64,000 nucleotides of DNA, from positions 1,240,001 through 1,304,000 of the forward strand of contig NZ_VMBG01000001.1 of NCBI RefSeq assembly GCF_007559335.1. The letters run 5' to 3'. The position numbers were made by a program, and so were the translations under genes. This DNA comes from Rariglobus hedericola (GTDB taxonomy: Bacteria > Verrucomicrobiota > Verrucomicrobiia > Opitutales > Opitutaceae). Numbering within the stretch: the stretch's first letter is position 1; each line of letters starts with the position of its first letter. Shown here piece after piece: positions 8,441 to 19,642 of this stretch. The notes beneath the pieces are model-generated. The model saw nothing but the letters and a program-made list of their open reading frames with translations. It was not told where the DNA came from and ran no database searches.

Positions 8441-9370
8441 GTGGCTCTCAACTCTCAGCTCTCAACTCTCAACTCCAAGGGTGACGCCCAAGCGTCTCCC
8501 TTGGCTCTCCTGCGCCGTCTCGAATGGCGCGTGCGCCACGCGGTCGAGAACGTGTTGAGCGGCGAATACCGCTCCGCTTTTCGCGGACGCGGCATGGAGT
8601 TTGATCAAGTCGTCAAATACGAGTTTGGCGACGACGTCCGCGACATCGATTGGAACGTCACCGCCCGTCTCGGTGAGCCCTATCGCAAAAAATTCGTCGA
8701 GGAGCGCGAGGTCACCGTGATGCTCGTCCTCGAAGACACGCCCAGCCTCCAATTCGGCTCCGGCGAGCAATCCAAACGTGAGGCCCTCCTCGAACTCGCC
8801 GGGCTCGTCATGCTGCTCGGCGCGGTCAACCGCGACCGCGTCGGTTTTCTGCATGTCAAACCTGATGGCTACACGCTCCGTGAACCTGTTCGCGGACGCG
8901 GCCCCATCCTCCACGCCGCCGCCAGTCTCCTCGGCGCCCCCGCTCCGTCTCTCCATCCTCAGTCCTCCGCCCTCAGTCCCTCAGCTATTCCGTGGCGTCT
9001 GCTGAGCCGCGCCGCGCCAAAACACAGCATCCTCATCTGGCTCGGTGATTTTGCTCCGCGCCCCGAACCCGATGGCTGGGCCGTCATGCGCAAGCGTTAT
9101 CAACCGATGGGCTTCCGCGTCGAAGATCTGTGGGAGCGTGCCTTGCCCGAAGGCGATGCATTCGCCGCCTACGATCCGGTCAGCGGCCAGCTCGTCACCC
9201 TCGAAAACTCCGCCGCCGAACGCCTTGCCCATGCCCGCTGGCGCGAAGCACGCGACGAATCCTGGCGTAACCTGTTTCCGGATACACTCACGCGTCTCGT
9301 CGTCGGCACCGACGAAGACCGACTCGAAGCCCTCGTGCGTTTCTTTCACGCCCGCCAATCCCGCCGCTAA
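8441..9370 (+). CDS. DUF58 domain protein of the MoxR/Bat operon
   Basis: 309 residues from GTG 8441. The core motif RRAVE-like segment is followed by LSGEYRSAFRGRGMEFD, GDDVRDIDWNVTARLG and a VWA-like strand MLVLEDTPS. DUF58 proteins are regular partners of MoxR and Bat VWA proteins. The first ~13 residues are encoded by a 7-bp tandem repeat (8445-8479), and a second heptamer tract (8950-8984) encodes a Ser/Pro-rich insertion. No better start is visible, so the repeat probably is translated. The Asp-x-Ser-x-Ser metal site of true VWA domains is reduced here to EDTPS. Confidence 0.9.
   Translation: MALNSQLSTLNSKGDAQASPLALLRRLEWRVRHAVENVLSGEYRSAFRGRGMEFDQVVKYEFGDDVRDIDWNVTARLGEPYRKKFVEEREVTVMLVLEDTPSLQFGSGEQSKREALLELAGLVMLLGAVNRDRVGFLHVKPDGYTLREPVRGRGPILHAAASLLGAPAPSLHPQSSALSPSAIPWRLLSRAAPKHSILIWLGDFAPRPEPDGWAVMRKRYQPMGFRVEDLWERALPEGDAFAAYDPVSGQLVTLENSAAERLAHARWREARDESWRNLFPDTLTRLVVGTDEDRLEALVRFFHARQSRR
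8445..8479 (+). repeat. 7-bp tandem repeat at the 5' end of the DUF58 gene
   Basis: Five consecutive heptamers: CTCTCAA, CTCTCAG, CTCTCAA, CTCTCAA, CTCCAAG. They start 4 bp inside the GTG start codon of the DUF58 gene. Related units occur in rmuC at 5221-5248. Confidence 0.8.
8950..8984 (+). repeat. 7-bp tandem repeat inside the DUF58 gene
   Basis: Five heptamer-spaced units: TCTCCAT, CCTCAGT, CCTCCGC, CCTCAGT, CCCTCAG. They encode a Ser/Pro/Leu-rich stretch between LLGAP and the RLLSR segment, probably a flexible loop. Confidence 0.7.
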
Positions 9371-9373
9371 CCG

Positions 9374-10414
9374 GTGAACAACCTCGTTCTCCATTCTCCT
9401 TTCTGGCTCCTAGCCTTGCTGCTGATTCCCGGCGTCATGTGGTTTCGACGCCGTCGCTCCGTGCCGGTCCTGCTCGTGCCTTTCGCCGCGGCCTGGCACC
9501 GCCCTTCGCTCGCCTCGACTTCACGCTGGCCCGCCGGCCTCGCCGTGCTCGGGTTGGTTTTGCTCATCGTTGCCCTCGCCCGCCCGCAACGCGTCGAGGA
9601 CAAACGCGAAATCCGCACCGAGGGTTACGACATCATGCTGGCGATCGACCTCTCGGGATCGATGCTCGCCGAGGACTACGAAAAAGGCGACGTGCGCATC
9701 AACCGTCTCGAAGCGATCAAGCCGGTCATCAAAGCCTTCATCACCCAACGGCCCAGTGATCGCATCGGCATCGTGGTGTTTTCCGGACGCGCCTACACGC
9801 TCGCTCCGCTGACCTTTGACCACGACTGGCTCGCTCGTCAGGTCGAGCGTCTCAAAATCGGTCTCATCGAAGACGGCACCGCCATCGGCGACGGACTCGG
9901 CCTTGCCCTCACCCGTCTTGAACAAGCCGCCCGCGAACAAGCGGGTCGTCGCCAGGGCGCATTCGCCGTCCTGCTCACCGATGGTGCCAACAACCGCGGC
10001 GCTCTCACTCCGATGCAATCCGCCGCCGTCGCCAAGAGCCGCGGTATTCCTGTTTACACGATCGGCGCGGGTCGTGACGGAATCGTGCCGTTTCCCGTGT
10101 TCGACCAACAGGGCGAACGAATCGGCTATCGTCGCGTGACCTCTGACCTTGATCAGAGCACGCTCATCGAAATTGCCAATCTCACCGGCGGACGCTCCTA
10201 CCGCGCCGACGATTCCAAGACCATCGAGTCCGCCTTCAAGGCCATTGATCGCGCCCAGAAAATCGAATTTCAGGCCAAGAGTTATCTGATCACCACCGAG
10301 CTCTTCGTTTGGCTCGCCGCGCCCGGACTCGCCTGTCTCCTGCTCGCCGCATTGCTGTCCACCGGTCTCCGCCAGTCGTCCGCCGTCCTCCGTTCTCCGT
10401 CCTCCTCCCGATGA
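9374..10414 (+). CDS. batA: BatA-like VWA membrane protein
   Basis: 346 residues from GTG 9374, three bases after the DUF58 stop. It has two N-terminal membrane segments (~8-22 and ~55-72), a VWA domain with metal-ion site DLSGSM at Asp92 and a downstream LLTDGANNRG, and a C-terminal membrane helix (~308-330). BatA and BatB are periplasm-facing VWA proteins of the aerotolerance (Bat) operon; their exact activity is unresolved. The last ~12 codons are encoded by a heptamer tract (10375-10409) and look like a variable tail. The stop overlaps the batB start (ATGA at 10411-10414). Confidence 0.9.
   Translation: MNNLVLHSPFWLLALLLIPGVMWFRRRRSVPVLLVPFAAAWHRPSLASTSRWPAGLAVLGLVLLIVALARPQRVEDKREIRTEGYDIMLAIDLSGSMLAEDYEKGDVRINRLEAIKPVIKAFITQRPSDRIGIVVFSGRAYTLAPLTFDHDWLARQVERLKIGLIEDGTAIGDGLGLALTRLEQAAREQAGRRQGAFAVLLTDGANNRGALTPMQSAAVAKSRGIPVYTIGAGRDGIVPFPVFDQQGERIGYRRVTSDLDQSTLIEIANLTGGRSYRADDSKTIESAFKAIDRAQKIEFQAKSYLITTELFVWLAAPGLACLLLAALLSTGLRQSSAVLRSPSSSR
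10375..10409 (+). repeat. 7-bp tandem repeat at the 3' end of batA
   Basis: Five heptamer units (GTCGTCC, GCCGTCC, TCCGTTC, TCCGTCC, TCCTCCC) encode the Ser/Arg-rich tail of BatA and run up to the batA/batB overlap. Confidence 0.7.
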
Positions 10415-12297
10415 CCTTTTACTGGCCCCACGCATTCTGGCTTCTGATGCTCCCGCTCGCGTTGCTGCTGCGCGATCTCCTGCGTCAGCGCACACTCGGT
10501 GCCAACACCCACCCGAAAATCACCCAGGCCGAAGCAAAGCATTCGTCGTTGGTCATCCGCTCTGCATCGTCCCAACGGAGTTCACCGCGCGTTCGCATCT
10601 TTCTTTATATCGGCCTCGTCGCGGCAACGTTTGCGGTCGCCCGCCCGCAGTGGGGACGCCTTGAAGAACCGGTCTTCGATCAGGCCCGCGAAATCATCAT
10701 CGCCCTCGATTTGTCGCGCAGCATGTTGGCCCAGGACGTCAAACCCACCCGCCTCGAACGCGCGCGCCTGCTGATCACGAGTCTCCTCGAACGCCTCAAA
10801 GGCGAACGCGTCGGTCTCATCGTTTTCTCCGGCACCGCTTTCCTGCAAAGCCCGCTCAGCTCCGACTACGAAATCCTGCGCGAGTTTTTACCCGTCCTCG
10901 ATTCCGGCTATCTTCCCGAGGGCGGCACGGATTACGATGCGCTGCTCGAAACCACCATCACCGCCTTCAGTTCCTCCAATGCGGCCGATCGTTTCCTCAT
11001 CGTGCTAAGTGACGGCGAAGCCCAAACCGACACTTGGCGCAAACATCTCGATGACCTCAAGACCAAGGGTATTCGCGTGCTCGGCCTCGGCATCGGCACG
11101 AGCGATGGCGCGATGATTCCCGACGGAGCCGGCGCCTTTATGAAAGACGAACGTGGTGCCGTTGTCCTCTCCAAACTCAATCCGTCCACGCTTCGGGAAC
11201 TCGCCGATAAAACCAACGGCGTTTACTCCGACGCCAGCTCGTGGGTGGATCTCTCGCAACTCATCCAGACCACCGTCGAGCAGGGCAAACAAGGTGAGTT
11301 CAAGGAGACCAACCGCGTGCGTCTCGCCGAACGTTTCCAGTGGCCACTCGCCGCCGCACTCGCCTGTTTCCTCTTCAGCTTCTGGCGCGAATTCCCCGTC
11401 CGCCCCAAGCCACGCGCCATCCAGCTGGCCGCCAAGGCCGCCGCGCTCGCGTTGATCACGTCACTCATCAGCCCGCCCTCGGCCGACGCCGCCGAACCGT
11501 CAACGGCCGCCGAACCCGTGACCCAGATTATCGGCCGGCTCGCCACGCGTGAACAGGCTGACGCCAAAGACTACGCCGAGCTCGCCCGTGCAACCGTGAC
11601 CTACGGAAGTCGTGCTCAAGCCTCGCAGGAAAAAATCCCCGAGGGCGTCGTGCGCGACGCTCTCGCCGCCGTCAGCAAAGGCGCTGCGCTCGATCCCAAA
11701 GCCGCCGACTGGCCTGCGTTGCGTGAAGAGCTCGAAACGCTCCTGCCCAAAAAAGATCCGCCTCCGCCCAAGCAGGATAAACCCAAACCCGACGAGAAAA
11801 AGCCGGAGCAAAACAAGGACGGTAAGTCCGACCAGAAAGACTCCGCAAAAGGCGAATCCTCCGACCAGTCCAAAAGCGACAAAAAATCCGAAGACTCCAA
11901 ATCCAACTCCCCCCAACCTGATGACCAGAAATCGGGCGGTGGCGACAAGTCTGGCGGTTCCCAAGCTCCCCAAGACGACGCACAGAAAAAACCGGGGACT
12001 CAGGGCCAGTCCGCATTTGGTGACATGAAGAAGGACGACCCCGCCCAGCCGAAGCCCGCCAAATCTGAGTCACAAGCGGGCCAGCCCGAGCCAGCGCCAA
12101 CCGACCCCAGCGAGATGCAGCAGGTCGGTGGCACGCCCACAGGACAGTCGTCCGATCCCGCCCGCCAGGATGCGTCTCTGACGATACCCTTGCAAAAACT
12201 CGATCAGGTGAAGCAAGGCGACTCACCCGCCCACCTCTTTCAACTCCTCCAAGGTCCTTCCACTGCTCCGTCCGCGCCCAAGGGCAAAGACTGGTGA
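10411..12297 (+). CDS. batB: BatB-like VWA protein with long Lys/Pro/Ser-rich C-terminal extension
   Basis: 628 residues; the start is the ATG overlapping the batA stop. It has an N-terminal membrane segment, a second helix near residue 70, a VWA domain with DLSRSM (Asp100), VLSDGEAQ and a membrane helix near residue 315. A further hydrophobic stretch, LAAKAAALALITSLI, precedes a long low-complexity tail (~450-600) rich in K, D, P, Q and S. That tail resembles the BatC-type TPR/low-complexity partners, so this may be a BatB-BatC fusion (inference). The stop overlaps the next start (GTGA at 12294-12297). Confidence 0.88.
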   Translation: MTFYWPHAFWLLMLPLALLLRDLLRQRTLGANTHPKITQAEAKHSSLVIRSASSQRSSPRVRIFLYIGLVAATFAVARPQWGRLEEPVFDQAREIIIALDLSRSMLAQDVKPTRLERARLLITSLLERLKGERVGLIVFSGTAFLQSPLSSDYEILREFLPVLDSGYLPEGGTDYDALLETTITAFSSSNAADRFLIVLSDGEAQTDTWRKHLDDLKTKGIRVLGLGIGTSDGAMIPDGAGAFMKDERGAVVLSKLNPSTLRELADKTNGVYSDASSWVDLSQLIQTTVEQGKQGEFKETNRVRLAERFQWPLAAALACFLFSFWREFPVRPKPRAIQLAAKAAALALITSLISPPSADAAEPSTAAEPVTQIIGRLATREQADAKDYAELARATVTYGSRAQASQEKIPEGVVRDALAAVSKGAALDPKAADWPALREELETLLPKKDPPPPKQDKPKPDEKKPEQNKDGKSDQKDSAKGESSDQSKSDKKSEDSKSNSPQPDDQKSGGGDKSGGSQAPQDDAQKKPGTQGQSAFGDMKKDDPAQPKPAKSESQAGQPEPAPTDPSEMQQVGGTPTGQSSDPARQDASLTIPLQKLDQVKQGDSPAHLFQLLQGPSTAPSAPKGKDW

Positions 12298-14798
12298 CCC
12301 TTCTTTCGTTTCCGATGCCACGCCTTTTTATCCGCTTCCCGTTCCTGCTCCTTTTCGCCGTCTCCCTGCACGCCCAAACCGTTCGCTGGGAGCCCGGCTC
12401 TGGCACGCTCGCGCGCAACCAGCTCAGCGAACTCAGCCTCGTGTTTGAACAATGCGAACCCACCGACGATGTGACGCTGCCGACCGTCCCCGGACTCACG
12501 TTCAGCCAACCTCCGGCCAAGTCGCAGCAGAGCAGCTACAACGTCGTCAATTTCAAGACCACTTCATTGAAGATCGTCACGTTCACCTACCGTGTGCGTC
12601 CAACCGGCAACGACCGGATCACCATCCCCGCATTCGCCGTCGACACCGACAAGGGCCGCCAGCCGGTTGCTTCCGCCACCTTCGATATGGGCACCGCCAC
12701 CGTCGGCCAGTCCAGTCTCTCGCTCGAATCCGTTGTCCAATCCCGCTTCACGCTTCCCCCCGGCGAACTCTGGGCCGGTGAAGTCTTCCCGCTGACCTAT
12801 TCCCTAAACGCCGCCAAACGCTACCTCTATCAGCTCGGCAGCGAACCTGAATGGAACCCTGCGCCCCTCACCGTTGAACCTTGGACCAAGCCCGAGCAGG
12901 TCGAGGCAGTCGTCAACAACGAGCAGCGCATCTCCCTCATCTACAAAACGCGCGCCTACGCCAAAGCCCCGGGCACGGTTAATCTCAATACCGCCACCCA
13001 ACTCGTAAATCTCACGACCGGCTCCTCGAGTTTCAGCGTCTTCGCCCGCGCCAACCTCGAACAGTTTTCCATCACCAGCCAACCCGCTTCCCTCACGGTC
13101 AAGCCGCTGCCCGCACCCGCACCCGCGGCCTTCAAGGGCGCCGTCGGCAAGTTCACTCTCGATTCCAAAGTCGTCCCCGCCACCGCCACAGTCGGCGAGC
13201 CGATCACCTGGACACTGACGCTCGATGGCACCGGCAACTGGCCCGACATCTCCGGCCTCCCCCCGCGCTCCGTATCCAAGGATTTCCGCATCGTCCAACC
13301 CCAGGCCAAGCGCGTGAACAAAAACGATGCGCTCTACGACGCCTCGATCACCGAGGACATCGTGCTCATTCCCACGAAACCCGGCGCCTACACGATCGGT
13401 CCTGTCACCTACACGTTCTTCAATCCCGGCACCGGCGCCTACGAGACGCTGCAAACCCAGCCCGTCACGCTTCAGATCACCGCCGCAGCAGGTCAGCCCA
13501 CCGCTCCCTCAACCGGAAAACCCGCATTACCCGAGTCCACCACTCCGTCCATCGCACAACCGGCTCCTTCCACCCCGCAATCTCCCGCCGCCCTGCCGCG
13601 TGATCCGATCACCTCAACCGGCCATTCCTCGGCCCCGATCTCGCGCACCCCATTCGTAATCGCCCTCATTGCCTCCCTCCTTGTGCCCGTGGGCATCTGG
13701 TTCGCTCTCGCCTTGCGTCGCGCCCGGCAGACCGATCCCGCACGTCTCCTCCGTGAAGCCCATATCCGTTTGGCGAATACACTTCACCGGCTCTCCGCCG
13801 ACACCGGCAACCTCCAGCTCATCCAAAACTGGCAAAGCGACACCGCCATCCTCTGGCGCCTCACGCAGGCCGTTCCCACGCCCGCCAGTTTCCCTGACGA
13901 AACCTGGTCGACGCTCTGGTCGGAAGCCGATCGCACGCTCTACGGCGCCACTGCACTGCCCGGCGATTGGCCATCGCGCGCCACCACCGCCCTCGCCGCC
14001 CGTCGTGCCCCCGTATTCTCGGCATTCCAACTTTTCCTGCCGCGCAATCTGCTCCCGATCATCGCCGTGCTTTCGCTGCTGGTTCCCGGCCTGTCATCGT
14101 TCGCTGCCGACACCCCGGCCGCCTCTTATGCCCAAGGCGATTTCAGCGCGGCCGAAACCGCCTGGAAGGAAACCTTGAAAACCACGCCGACCGATTGGGC
14201 CGCCCGCCACAATCTCTCGCTTGCGCTCCTCCAGCAGAACCACTCCGGCGAAGCCGCCGGTCACGCCCTCGCCGCCTTCGTGCAGCAACCGCAAAACCCC
14301 TCGGTTCGCGGCAATCTCGTCTATGCGTTCAAGACCGTCGGAGTCACCCCCGCCGCGCTCAAGCCCTTCCTTACCGATTCGCCGGCGGCTTCACTCGCGC
14401 GGATCGCCTCGCCGACGTGCTGGCAGGCCGTGGCGATCGCTTCCGCCTGGCTCACGGCGTTCGCGCTATCACTCGGTATCTATGGCGCCTACACCCGCCG
14501 TCGCCTCAAGTGGATCAGCGGCACTGTGCTCGTTTTCGCCACACTGCTCGGCCTCGCCTCGGTCATCAGCCTGCATACTTACGGTCCGCTGACCGACACG
14601 AGCACGGTGATGGTCGTCACGCCGACCACGCTTCGCTCAATCCCGACCGACCTTGATACGCCGCAAAAATCCAGCCCGCTCGCCTTGGGAGTGATCGCCA
14701 CCACCGACAAGGCCTTCCTCGGCTGGCGTCGCATCCGTTTTGACGACGGCCAGACCGGCTGGGTCCGCTCCGAAACGCTGGTTGCCCTCTGGCGTTAA
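12294..14798 (+). CDS. batD: BatD-like protein fused to a BatE-like TPR/SH3 region
   Basis: 834 residues from GTG 12294. The ATG at 12315 gives a standard signal peptide (RLFIRFPFLLLFAVSLHAQ). Repeated beta-sandwich segments to ~residue 400 match BatD, including a segment with TWTLTLDGTGNWPDI. A Pro-rich linker and helix (~455-475) follow. After ~residue 580 comes another helix, a TPR-like part (SYAQGDFSAAETAWKETL) and a C-terminal SH3-like piece ending GWVRSETLVALWR. TPR plus SH3 is the usual BatE content, so BatD and BatE appear fused. Its stop overlaps the stop of the convergent kinase gene. Confidence 0.85.
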   Translation: MTLLSFPMPRLFIRFPFLLLFAVSLHAQTVRWEPGSGTLARNQLSELSLVFEQCEPTDDVTLPTVPGLTFSQPPAKSQQSSYNVVNFKTTSLKIVTFTYRVRPTGNDRITIPAFAVDTDKGRQPVASATFDMGTATVGQSSLSLESVVQSRFTLPPGELWAGEVFPLTYSLNAAKRYLYQLGSEPEWNPAPLTVEPWTKPEQVEAVVNNEQRISLIYKTRAYAKAPGTVNLNTATQLVNLTTGSSSFSVFARANLEQFSITSQPASLTVKPLPAPAPAAFKGAVGKFTLDSKVVPATATVGEPITWTLTLDGTGNWPDISGLPPRSVSKDFRIVQPQAKRVNKNDALYDASITEDIVLIPTKPGAYTIGPVTYTFFNPGTGAYETLQTQPVTLQITAAAGQPTAPSTGKPALPESTTPSIAQPAPSTPQSPAALPRDPITSTGHSSAPISRTPFVIALIASLLVPVGIWFALALRRARQTDPARLLREAHIRLANTLHRLSADTGNLQLIQNWQSDTAILWRLTQAVPTPASFPDETWSTLWSEADRTLYGATALPGDWPSRATTALAARRAPVFSAFQLFLPRNLLPIIAVLSLLVPGLSSFAADTPAASYAQGDFSAAETAWKETLKTTPTDWAARHNLSLALLQQNHSGEAAGHALAAFVQQPQNPSVRGNLVYAFKTVGVTPAALKPFLTDSPAASLARIASPTCWQAVAIASAWLTAFALSLGIYGAYTRRRLKWISGTVLVFATLLGLASVISLHTYGPLTDTSTVMVVTPTTLRSIPTDLDTPQKSSPLALGVIATTDKAFLGWRRIRFDDGQTGWVRSETLVALWR

Positions 14799-17104
14799 GC
14801 CTTGGGGCGATCCAGCACTTCGCGAAGCAGTTTGAGCATCGTCTCGGCGCTGTAGGGCTTCGCGAGGAAATCGCCGACTCCCTTGACCACCTCACGTTTG
14901 ATCTCAAGTCCGCTGGCCGCGATGATGCGCACCTGCGGATTAATCCCCAGCAAGGCGTTGATCGTCGAGATGCCGTCACAGTTGGGCATCATCATGTCGG
15001 TGATCACCACATCGATTGATTTCAGATTTCGCACGTAGAGAGCGATGCCCTCGATACCGTCGCCCGCGACCAACACGTGGTAGCCAAACCCCTCCAGCGT
15101 CTGTTGCGCGATGTCGCGGATAGAACGTTCATCATCGATCAAGAGCACCGTTTCGCCCTTCCCTCGCTGGTTGTCGATCATCATGGGCGCGCGCGAATCG
15201 GAACGCAGTGACGGGTCCACCGGAAAATAAATCTTAAACGTCGTTCCCACGCCGACCTCGCTGGTGACGTTTATAAAGCCATGGTATTTCTTCACGATCG
15301 CATAAACCGAAGCCAGTCCGAGTCCGGTCCCCTTGCCCTCTCCTTTCGTGGTGAAGAACGCCTCAAACATACGCTCAAGCACCTCCGGCGTCATCCCTGT
15401 GCCCGAATCCATTACGACCAGCTCGACATAGGAACCGGCAGGCGTTTCGGCCTCGAGCCCCGGGAAATCCGCATCGACCGCCTTATTGTTCGCTTCAAAC
15501 ATGAGCTTGCCGCCCACCGGCATGGCATCACGCGCGTTCACGGCCAGATTCAACAAGACTTGATGGAGCTGCGACGCATCGCCCATGACCGGCCACAGAT
15601 TGGCCTGCGCGTTAAACTCGATCTCGATGTTTCGGGGAAAGGTTTCCCTCACGATATTTTCGAGCTCGTTAAAAAGATGCCGGAAACTGATGGCCATGTA
15701 TTCGCCGTCGGCCCCGCGTGAGAACGTCAATACCTGCCGCACCAGATCCGCGCCTCGCTGCGCGCTCGCCCGGACGATCTCCAACATGCGGTGCGCGTGT
15801 TCCTTGCCGCGTGAATCCTGCTTCAGGATGTCGATCGACATGAGGATCGGTGCCAGAATATTGTTCAAGTCATGCGCGATGCCACCCGCGAGCACGCCGA
15901 TGCTTTCCATGCGTTGTGATCGCAGAAGCCGGGCCTCGAAGTTTTTGCGTTCGGTGAGATCGCGCACACCACCGACCATACGCACCGCTATACCGGCGGG
16001 ATCACGGACGATCTGGGCGTGGTCTTCCACAAAAGCATAACTGCCGTCCCGGCGCAGCACGCGGTATTCCTCGGTCCACGTCTGAAGCGGGCTCATGATC
16101 GCAGTCTTCATACTGGCCGCGATGCGCGCGCGGTCATCTTCATGGATGAGCTGTTCCCAACTCGTCTGCAGTTCATCTTCCTCGGATGCAGCCAAACCAA
16201 ATGCATTTTCGAAACCATCGCTGCGCCAGATAACATTGGAGCGGAGATTCCAGTCCCAGATCACGTCCCCAATCGTCTTGGCGACCAGTTTGAACCGTTC
16301 CTGACTGCCCCGTAGCGAGAGCTCCACGATTTTTTTCGAGGTGATGTCGCGGAAGGTCCAGATGCGTCCGTGATAACGACCATCCTTCCCGATGACGGGA
16401 GCGGTGTAGCGATCCAGGACGGTGCCATCGATCATCTCCAGTTCATCACGGCTGACCTCGTTCGGATGGGAATCCAAATGAGTGAGCCGCATCCCGAACT
16501 CCTCGGGATTTTTCATCAAGGTCATGACGTGCTGCACCTGCAGTTTGTCGTGCTCGAGTTCTGAAATTTCGCGGGGTATCTTGCAGACGACGGCGAAGCG
16601 GTCGTTTTGCAGGATGCTTCGGCCCTCTGCATCCACAATCAGGATACCGTCGATCGAGGTGTTTAATTGCGCTTCCAGGACTGCGGTTTTTCCACGCAGC
16701 TCTTCCTCTGCCGCCTTGAGTTCGGTGATGTCCTGCAGTGTGCCGATCACACGGGTCGGTTCCGCATCAGGTTCAAGGATCAGCTCCGAGCGCTGCTGCA
16801 CATAACGGATTTCTCCATCGGGGCGGATGATGCGATGATCGAAGGTGATCCGGGGTAATCCCGGGCAGAGGGTTTGCTGACGCTGCCGGACCGACTCCAG
16901 GTCATCGGGGTGGATACGCTCGATAAAGGTTTCCGCCAACCGCTCCGGACTTCCATGAGCAACACCGAGAATATCATACACCTGACTCGAGCAGTCACGG
17001 TAGACGTGCTGCGTATCGCTTTCCCAATCACCAATCGTTGCGATTCGTTGCGAGGCTTCCAAACGCGTGCGCAAGAGATCCGCTTCGCTGAGAGAATAAC
17101 TCAT
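14795..17104 (-). CDS. Hybrid sensor histidine kinase (PAS-PAS-PAS-HisKA-HATPase-REC)
   Basis: 769 residues. Three PAS/PAC segments are marked by IGTLQDITE, RIWTFRDIT and VGGVRDLTE (~20-385). The H box is GGIAHDLNNI with His411; the ATPase has NLAVNARDA, DSGTGMT and GTGLGLAS. The C-terminal receiver (~640-765) has LIDDE, Asp703 in ITDMMMP, Ser in AASG and Lys in LAKPY. No membrane segment or signal peptide is seen, so it is probably a cytoplasmic sensor of redox, ligand or small-molecule cues. The output partner is not evident nearby. It is followed convergently by batD with overlapping stop codons. Confidence 0.93.
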   Translation of the reverse strand: MSYSLSEADLLRTRLEASQRIATIGDWESDTQHVYRDCSSQVYDILGVAHGSPERLAETFIERIHPDDLESVRQRQQTLCPGLPRITFDHRIIRPDGEIRYVQQRSELILEPDAEPTRVIGTLQDITELKAAEEELRGKTAVLEAQLNTSIDGILIVDAEGRSILQNDRFAVVCKIPREISELEHDKLQVQHVMTLMKNPEEFGMRLTHLDSHPNEVSRDELEMIDGTVLDRYTAPVIGKDGRYHGRIWTFRDITSKKIVELSLRGSQERFKLVAKTIGDVIWDWNLRSNVIWRSDGFENAFGLAASEEDELQTSWEQLIHEDDRARIAASMKTAIMSPLQTWTEEYRVLRRDGSYAFVEDHAQIVRDPAGIAVRMVGGVRDLTERKNFEARLLRSQRMESIGVLAGGIAHDLNNILAPILMSIDILKQDSRGKEHAHRMLEIVRASAQRGADLVRQVLTFSRGADGEYMAISFRHLFNELENIVRETFPRNIEIEFNAQANLWPVMGDASQLHQVLLNLAVNARDAMPVGGKLMFEANNKAVDADFPGLEAETPAGSYVELVVMDSGTGMTPEVLERMFEAFFTTKGEGKGTGLGLASVYAIVKKYHGFINVTSEVGVGTTFKIYFPVDPSLRSDSRAPMMIDNQRGKGETVLLIDDERSIRDIAQQTLEGFGYHVLVAGDGIEGIALYVRNLKSIDVVITDMMMPNCDGISTINALLGINPQVRIIAASGLEIKREVVKGVGDFLAKPYSAETMLKLLREVLDRPKA

Positions 17105-17192
17105 ATAGAGGGGGTTGCGTCCGTGGAAATTGCGGAGCCGAGAGTCTCCTTAATTTGGGGGCGCAACCGATTAATAATCCCCGAAGAAAAAC

Positions 17193-17216
17193 GTGTCGAT
17201 ATTGTTATATCGATAC
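17193..17216. promoter_or_regulatory. Inverted repeat upstream of the PAS hybrid kinase gene
   Basis: Ten-base arms (GTGTCGATAT and ATATCGATAC, one mismatch) are separated by TGTT. They lie ~90 bp upstream of the kinase start in an otherwise AT-richer gap (17105-17307) between it and glgB. It is a candidate operator; the binding protein is unknown. Confidence 0.4.
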
Positions 17217-17307
17217 TCCAACGAATTACGCATCCCTAGTTCTATCTAGACAACGCGGCGCACCCTGCGCCCGACAGAGTAACTGCCGGGCATTCACCAA
17301 GAGTTGA

Positions 17308-19527
<2,220 letters not shown>

Positions 19528-19590
19528 GCTTGGTTGGGGGGTTGTGTGAAGTGTGCGGCCAGCAGCTAACTGCGTCCAGAGCGGGTTTTA

Positions 19591-19621
19591 CAAAAACCAA
19601 CAAATCAGGGCACGCCCCGAT
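19591..19621 (-). terminator. Possible intrinsic terminator of ppc
   Basis: Read on the - strand, an eight-pair stem (one G-U pair) at 19621-19604 is followed by a U-rich tract over 19603-19591. It sits 22 bp after the ppc stop and before glgB. The loop is very small, so efficiency is uncertain. Confidence 0.45.
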
Positions 19622-19642
19622 GGCTCCGGACGCAGACAAAGA

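Noticed and set aside
17257-17271. GGCGCA-CCC-TGCGCC hairpin after glgB
   Set aside because: The stem is short and no T run follows in the - direction, so it was not called a terminator.
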